From Flavobacteriaceae bacterium (GTDB lineage: Bacteria; Bacteroidota; Bacteroidia; Flavobacteriales; Weeksellaceae): 11,512 nucleotides of DNA. The position numbers and the translations under genes are program-made. Position 1 is the first letter of the stretch. Every line of letters begins with the position of its first letter. This document shows, piece by piece, positions 10,085 to 11,512 of the stretch. The stretch lies in contig JAITOO010000159.1 of the NCBI GenBank assembly GCA_031289875.1, positions 1 through 11,512 on the forward strand, read 5' to 3'. The notes below the pieces were generated by a model. The model was not told the origin of the DNA, searched no databases, and worked only from the letters and a program-made list of their open reading frames with translations.

Positions 10085-10124
10085 CATCCAATGGATAATG
10101 TCATTAATATTAAGAAAAAAGCAT

Positions 10125-10132
10125 TATCTTTG
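10125..10132 (+). promoter_or_regulatory. Probable -7 element for the transposase
   Basis: TATCTTTG (10125-10132), followed by CAG, matches TAnnTTTG and lies 12 bases before the transposase ATG, so the mRNA leader would be very short. No TTTG is found at the -33 distance. A promoter so close to the start is common for insertion sequences. Confidence 0.5.
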
Positions 10133-10144
10133 CAGTAAAAAAAT

Positions 10145-11512
10145 ATGACAGACAATCGATCATTAGAATTAAGTCTTTCGTTCAAAAAACGACTTCAATT
10201 AAATTTGCTCCCCATCTTTAAGGAAGATTTTCCGGAAGAAGCAGTAGAATCATATCTGCAGACGAAATATGGGGAAATGGCGCTAAAGAAGCGTCCTCGC
10301 GACAAAGTATATACAGTTCGCAACACCTTGTTAGTTTGGTTATTATCAGCCACTCAGGAGGATAAGAGTTTGCAGCAATCCGTCAATTTGTTCAAATACG
10401 TTTATGAAGAACAAAGCCAACGTTTTCAATCGGAAGAACTCAGGCAACTGGAAGAAGAAAAAGCATTGGATAAAGAATCGACTCGTCGGATGGGTCGTCC
10501 CAAACAGTATAAAAGTAAACTGCCTAAAAGTACAACGAATGTCTTGTCAAGCAGTCCGGTAGCGTATAGTAAAGCCAGAGGCCGATTGCCTGCGGAGCTG
10601 GTAAAATTGATCTTTGATAATTCAGCCGATTTCGGAAATTTGCCGCAAGAGAGCTGGTATGGACTAAATACGTATATAACCGATGGAACTTACGTGCAAT
10701 TACAGGATACGGAAGAGATATGCTCCGAGTTTCCGCCGGTGGAAGGCAACGGGAGGTTTCCTCAAGCCTTGTTGCAAGTTTTTATTCGTCAGGGCAGCGG
10801 TCAAATCAGCCGGTATGCCGCAGGAAGCTGGAAACAGTCGGAATTACAATTAGTTATACCGATGATAAAGGAATTAAAGCCAAAGGATTTGCTTTTAGCC
10901 GATGACCTGTACAATAGCTATTATCATTTTTGTTTGATATTGTCTCAAAAAGCACATATTATCGTTCCGGGCAAACGGGAGAGAAATTATACTGTCATTA
11001 AAACGCTTGGCAAAGGCGATGAGCTGGTTGAAATAAAAAAAGGCAACCGACCGGACTATGTTGATAAAGAAGAATGGAAAACATTACCCGAAAGCATCCG
11101 GCTACGCCGAATCACTTATACCTATCCAACAAAAGACGGAAACGCGGAAGCAGCGCTTTATTCCACCTTAACCGATGAAAAGATAAGTGCAACGGATATG
11201 GTCTTGAAATATGCAATGCGTTGGGATATAGAAATATCCATTCGAGAAATAAAAACGCTGATGGATATAAACGTTTTGAGAGGAAAGTCGCCTGATATAC
11301 TGTTAAAAGAATTGGGTATCAGCCTGGCGGCATACAACATGGTTCGCAAAATCATAGCACGCTCGGCAGATAAAGCCGACTTTTTTCCCCAAGGAAATAT
11401 CTTTCAAAAATGCGCTGAGATTAGTCGCCCACTTCTGCTTGACAAGAAAGGCAGAGTATTCCACCGCTGGTCTCCGGGAAGATATGGAAAAACTGTTATG
11501 CCGAATAAGTAA
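10145..11512 (+). CDS. IS4-family DDE transposase
   Basis: A 455-residue transposase that would catalyse cut-and-paste movement of its insertion sequence. The DDE residues are visible: Asp180 in YITDGTYV, Asp253 in LLLADDLYNSY, and Glu363 within YAMRWDIEISIREIK. That stretch fits the IS4 signature Y-(2)-R-(3)-E-(6)-K exactly (Tyr356, Arg359, Glu363, Lys370). The N-terminal part (about 1-130) is charged and probably binds DNA. A segment between the second Asp and the Glu (about 270-345) is the usual beta-rich insertion of IS4 enzymes. The frame is open throughout and ends with TAA at the last bases of the window, so the protein looks complete and potentially active. It is preceded by a -7 element and by a GC-rich palindromic repeat. 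Assignment to an IS4 subgroup cannot be made by eye. Confidence 0.93.
   Translation: MTDNRSLELSLSFKKRLQLNLLPIFKEDFPEEAVESYLQTKYGEMALKKRPRDKVYTVRNTLLVWLLSATQEDKSLQQSVNLFKYVYEEQSQRFQSEELRQLEEEKALDKESTRRMGRPKQYKSKLPKSTTNVLSSSPVAYSKARGRLPAELVKLIFDNSADFGNLPQESWYGLNTYITDGTYVQLQDTEEICSEFPPVEGNGRFPQALLQVFIRQGSGQISRYAAGSWKQSELQLVIPMIKELKPKDLLLADDLYNSYYHFCLILSQKAHIIVPGKRERNYTVIKTLGKGDELVEIKKGNRPDYVDKEEWKTLPESIRLRRITYTYPTKDGNAEAALYSTLTDEKISATDMVLKYAMRWDIEISIREIKTLMDINVLRGKSPDILLKELGISLAAYNMVRKIIARSADKADFFPQGNIFQKCAEISRPLLLDKKGRVFHRWSPGRYGKTVMPNK

Larger units (their letters stand above)
10085..11512 (+). mobile_element. IS4-family insertion sequence, right end outside the window
   Basis: A complete IS4-type transposase gene indicates an insertion sequence. 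The left terminal inverted repeat cannot be fixed because its partner lies beyond 11512. The left limit given here is only a guess, set just after the palindromic intergenic repeat. ATCCAATGGAT (10086-10096) is a small palindrome near the presumed end. The element lies downstream of a terminator and interrupts no visible gene. Confidence 0.55.

Noticed and set aside
9749..10087. Minus-strand open frame of 112 residues with a hydrophobic stretch
   Set aside because: It runs through the palindromic repeat, the terminator and the end of the S8 gene. The hydrophobic part is simply the translation of the A/T-rich terminator and Lys-rich tail in reverse.

Overview
The window looks like a chromosomal segment of a Bacteroidota (Bacteroidetes) genome. 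The evidence is the gene families (a DUF5606 protein, a Bacteroidota-length YidC, a WbqC-like protein, a long S8 peptidase), the lack of Shine-Dalgarno sequences ahead of the starts, and repeated matches to the Bacteroidota -7 element TAnnTTTG (upstream of the SRP RNA, metK, wbqC-like, DUF5606 and transposase genes). I cannot place it below phylum with confidence. The genes are mostly housekeeping, moderately AT-rich, tightly packed and look intact.

Layout. (1) 24-159: promoter and gene for the small signal recognition particle RNA (ffs), ending in a T-run. (2) 194-3653, plus strand: pyrG (CTP synthase) overlapping yidC (membrane protein insertase) by 17 bases, followed by an exact 21-bp tandem duplication and a terminator hairpin. 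(3) 7405-3798, minus strand: metK, ruvX/yqgF, def, a DUF5606 gene and mazG, a compact run that converges on yidC. Gaps are 13, 3, 67 and 45 bases, and a probable internal promoter overlaps the def stop. (4) 7406-7575: divergent intergenic region with a -7 element on each strand. (5) 7576-9888, plus strand: a wbqC-like gene with a GTG start and a secreted subtilisin-like S8 peptidase 3 bases later, closed by a clear terminator. (6) 9941-10144: a GC-rich palindromic repeat in an AT-rich gap, flanked by a 10-bp direct repeat. (7) 10145-11512: a complete IS4-family DDE transposase whose stop codon is the last base triplet of the window, so the right end of the insertion sequence is not visible.

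Functionally, the SRP RNA and YidC both serve membrane protein targeting and insertion. Def (removal of the N-formyl group) and MetK (S-adenosylmethionine supply) belong to basic protein and methyl-group metabolism. MazG cleans nucleotide pools, RuvX/YqgF acts on nucleic acids and PyrG makes CTP. The S8 peptidase is exported. The insertion sequence is the only clearly mobile item.

I do not see a convincing undescribed multi-gene system here. The points most worth checking are an Asp-to-Asn change at the last predicted catalytic position of RuvX/YqgF, the palindromic repeat beside the insertion sequence, the roughly 190-residue insertion between the catalytic Asp and His of the S8 peptidase, and the short repeats after yidC and before mazG.
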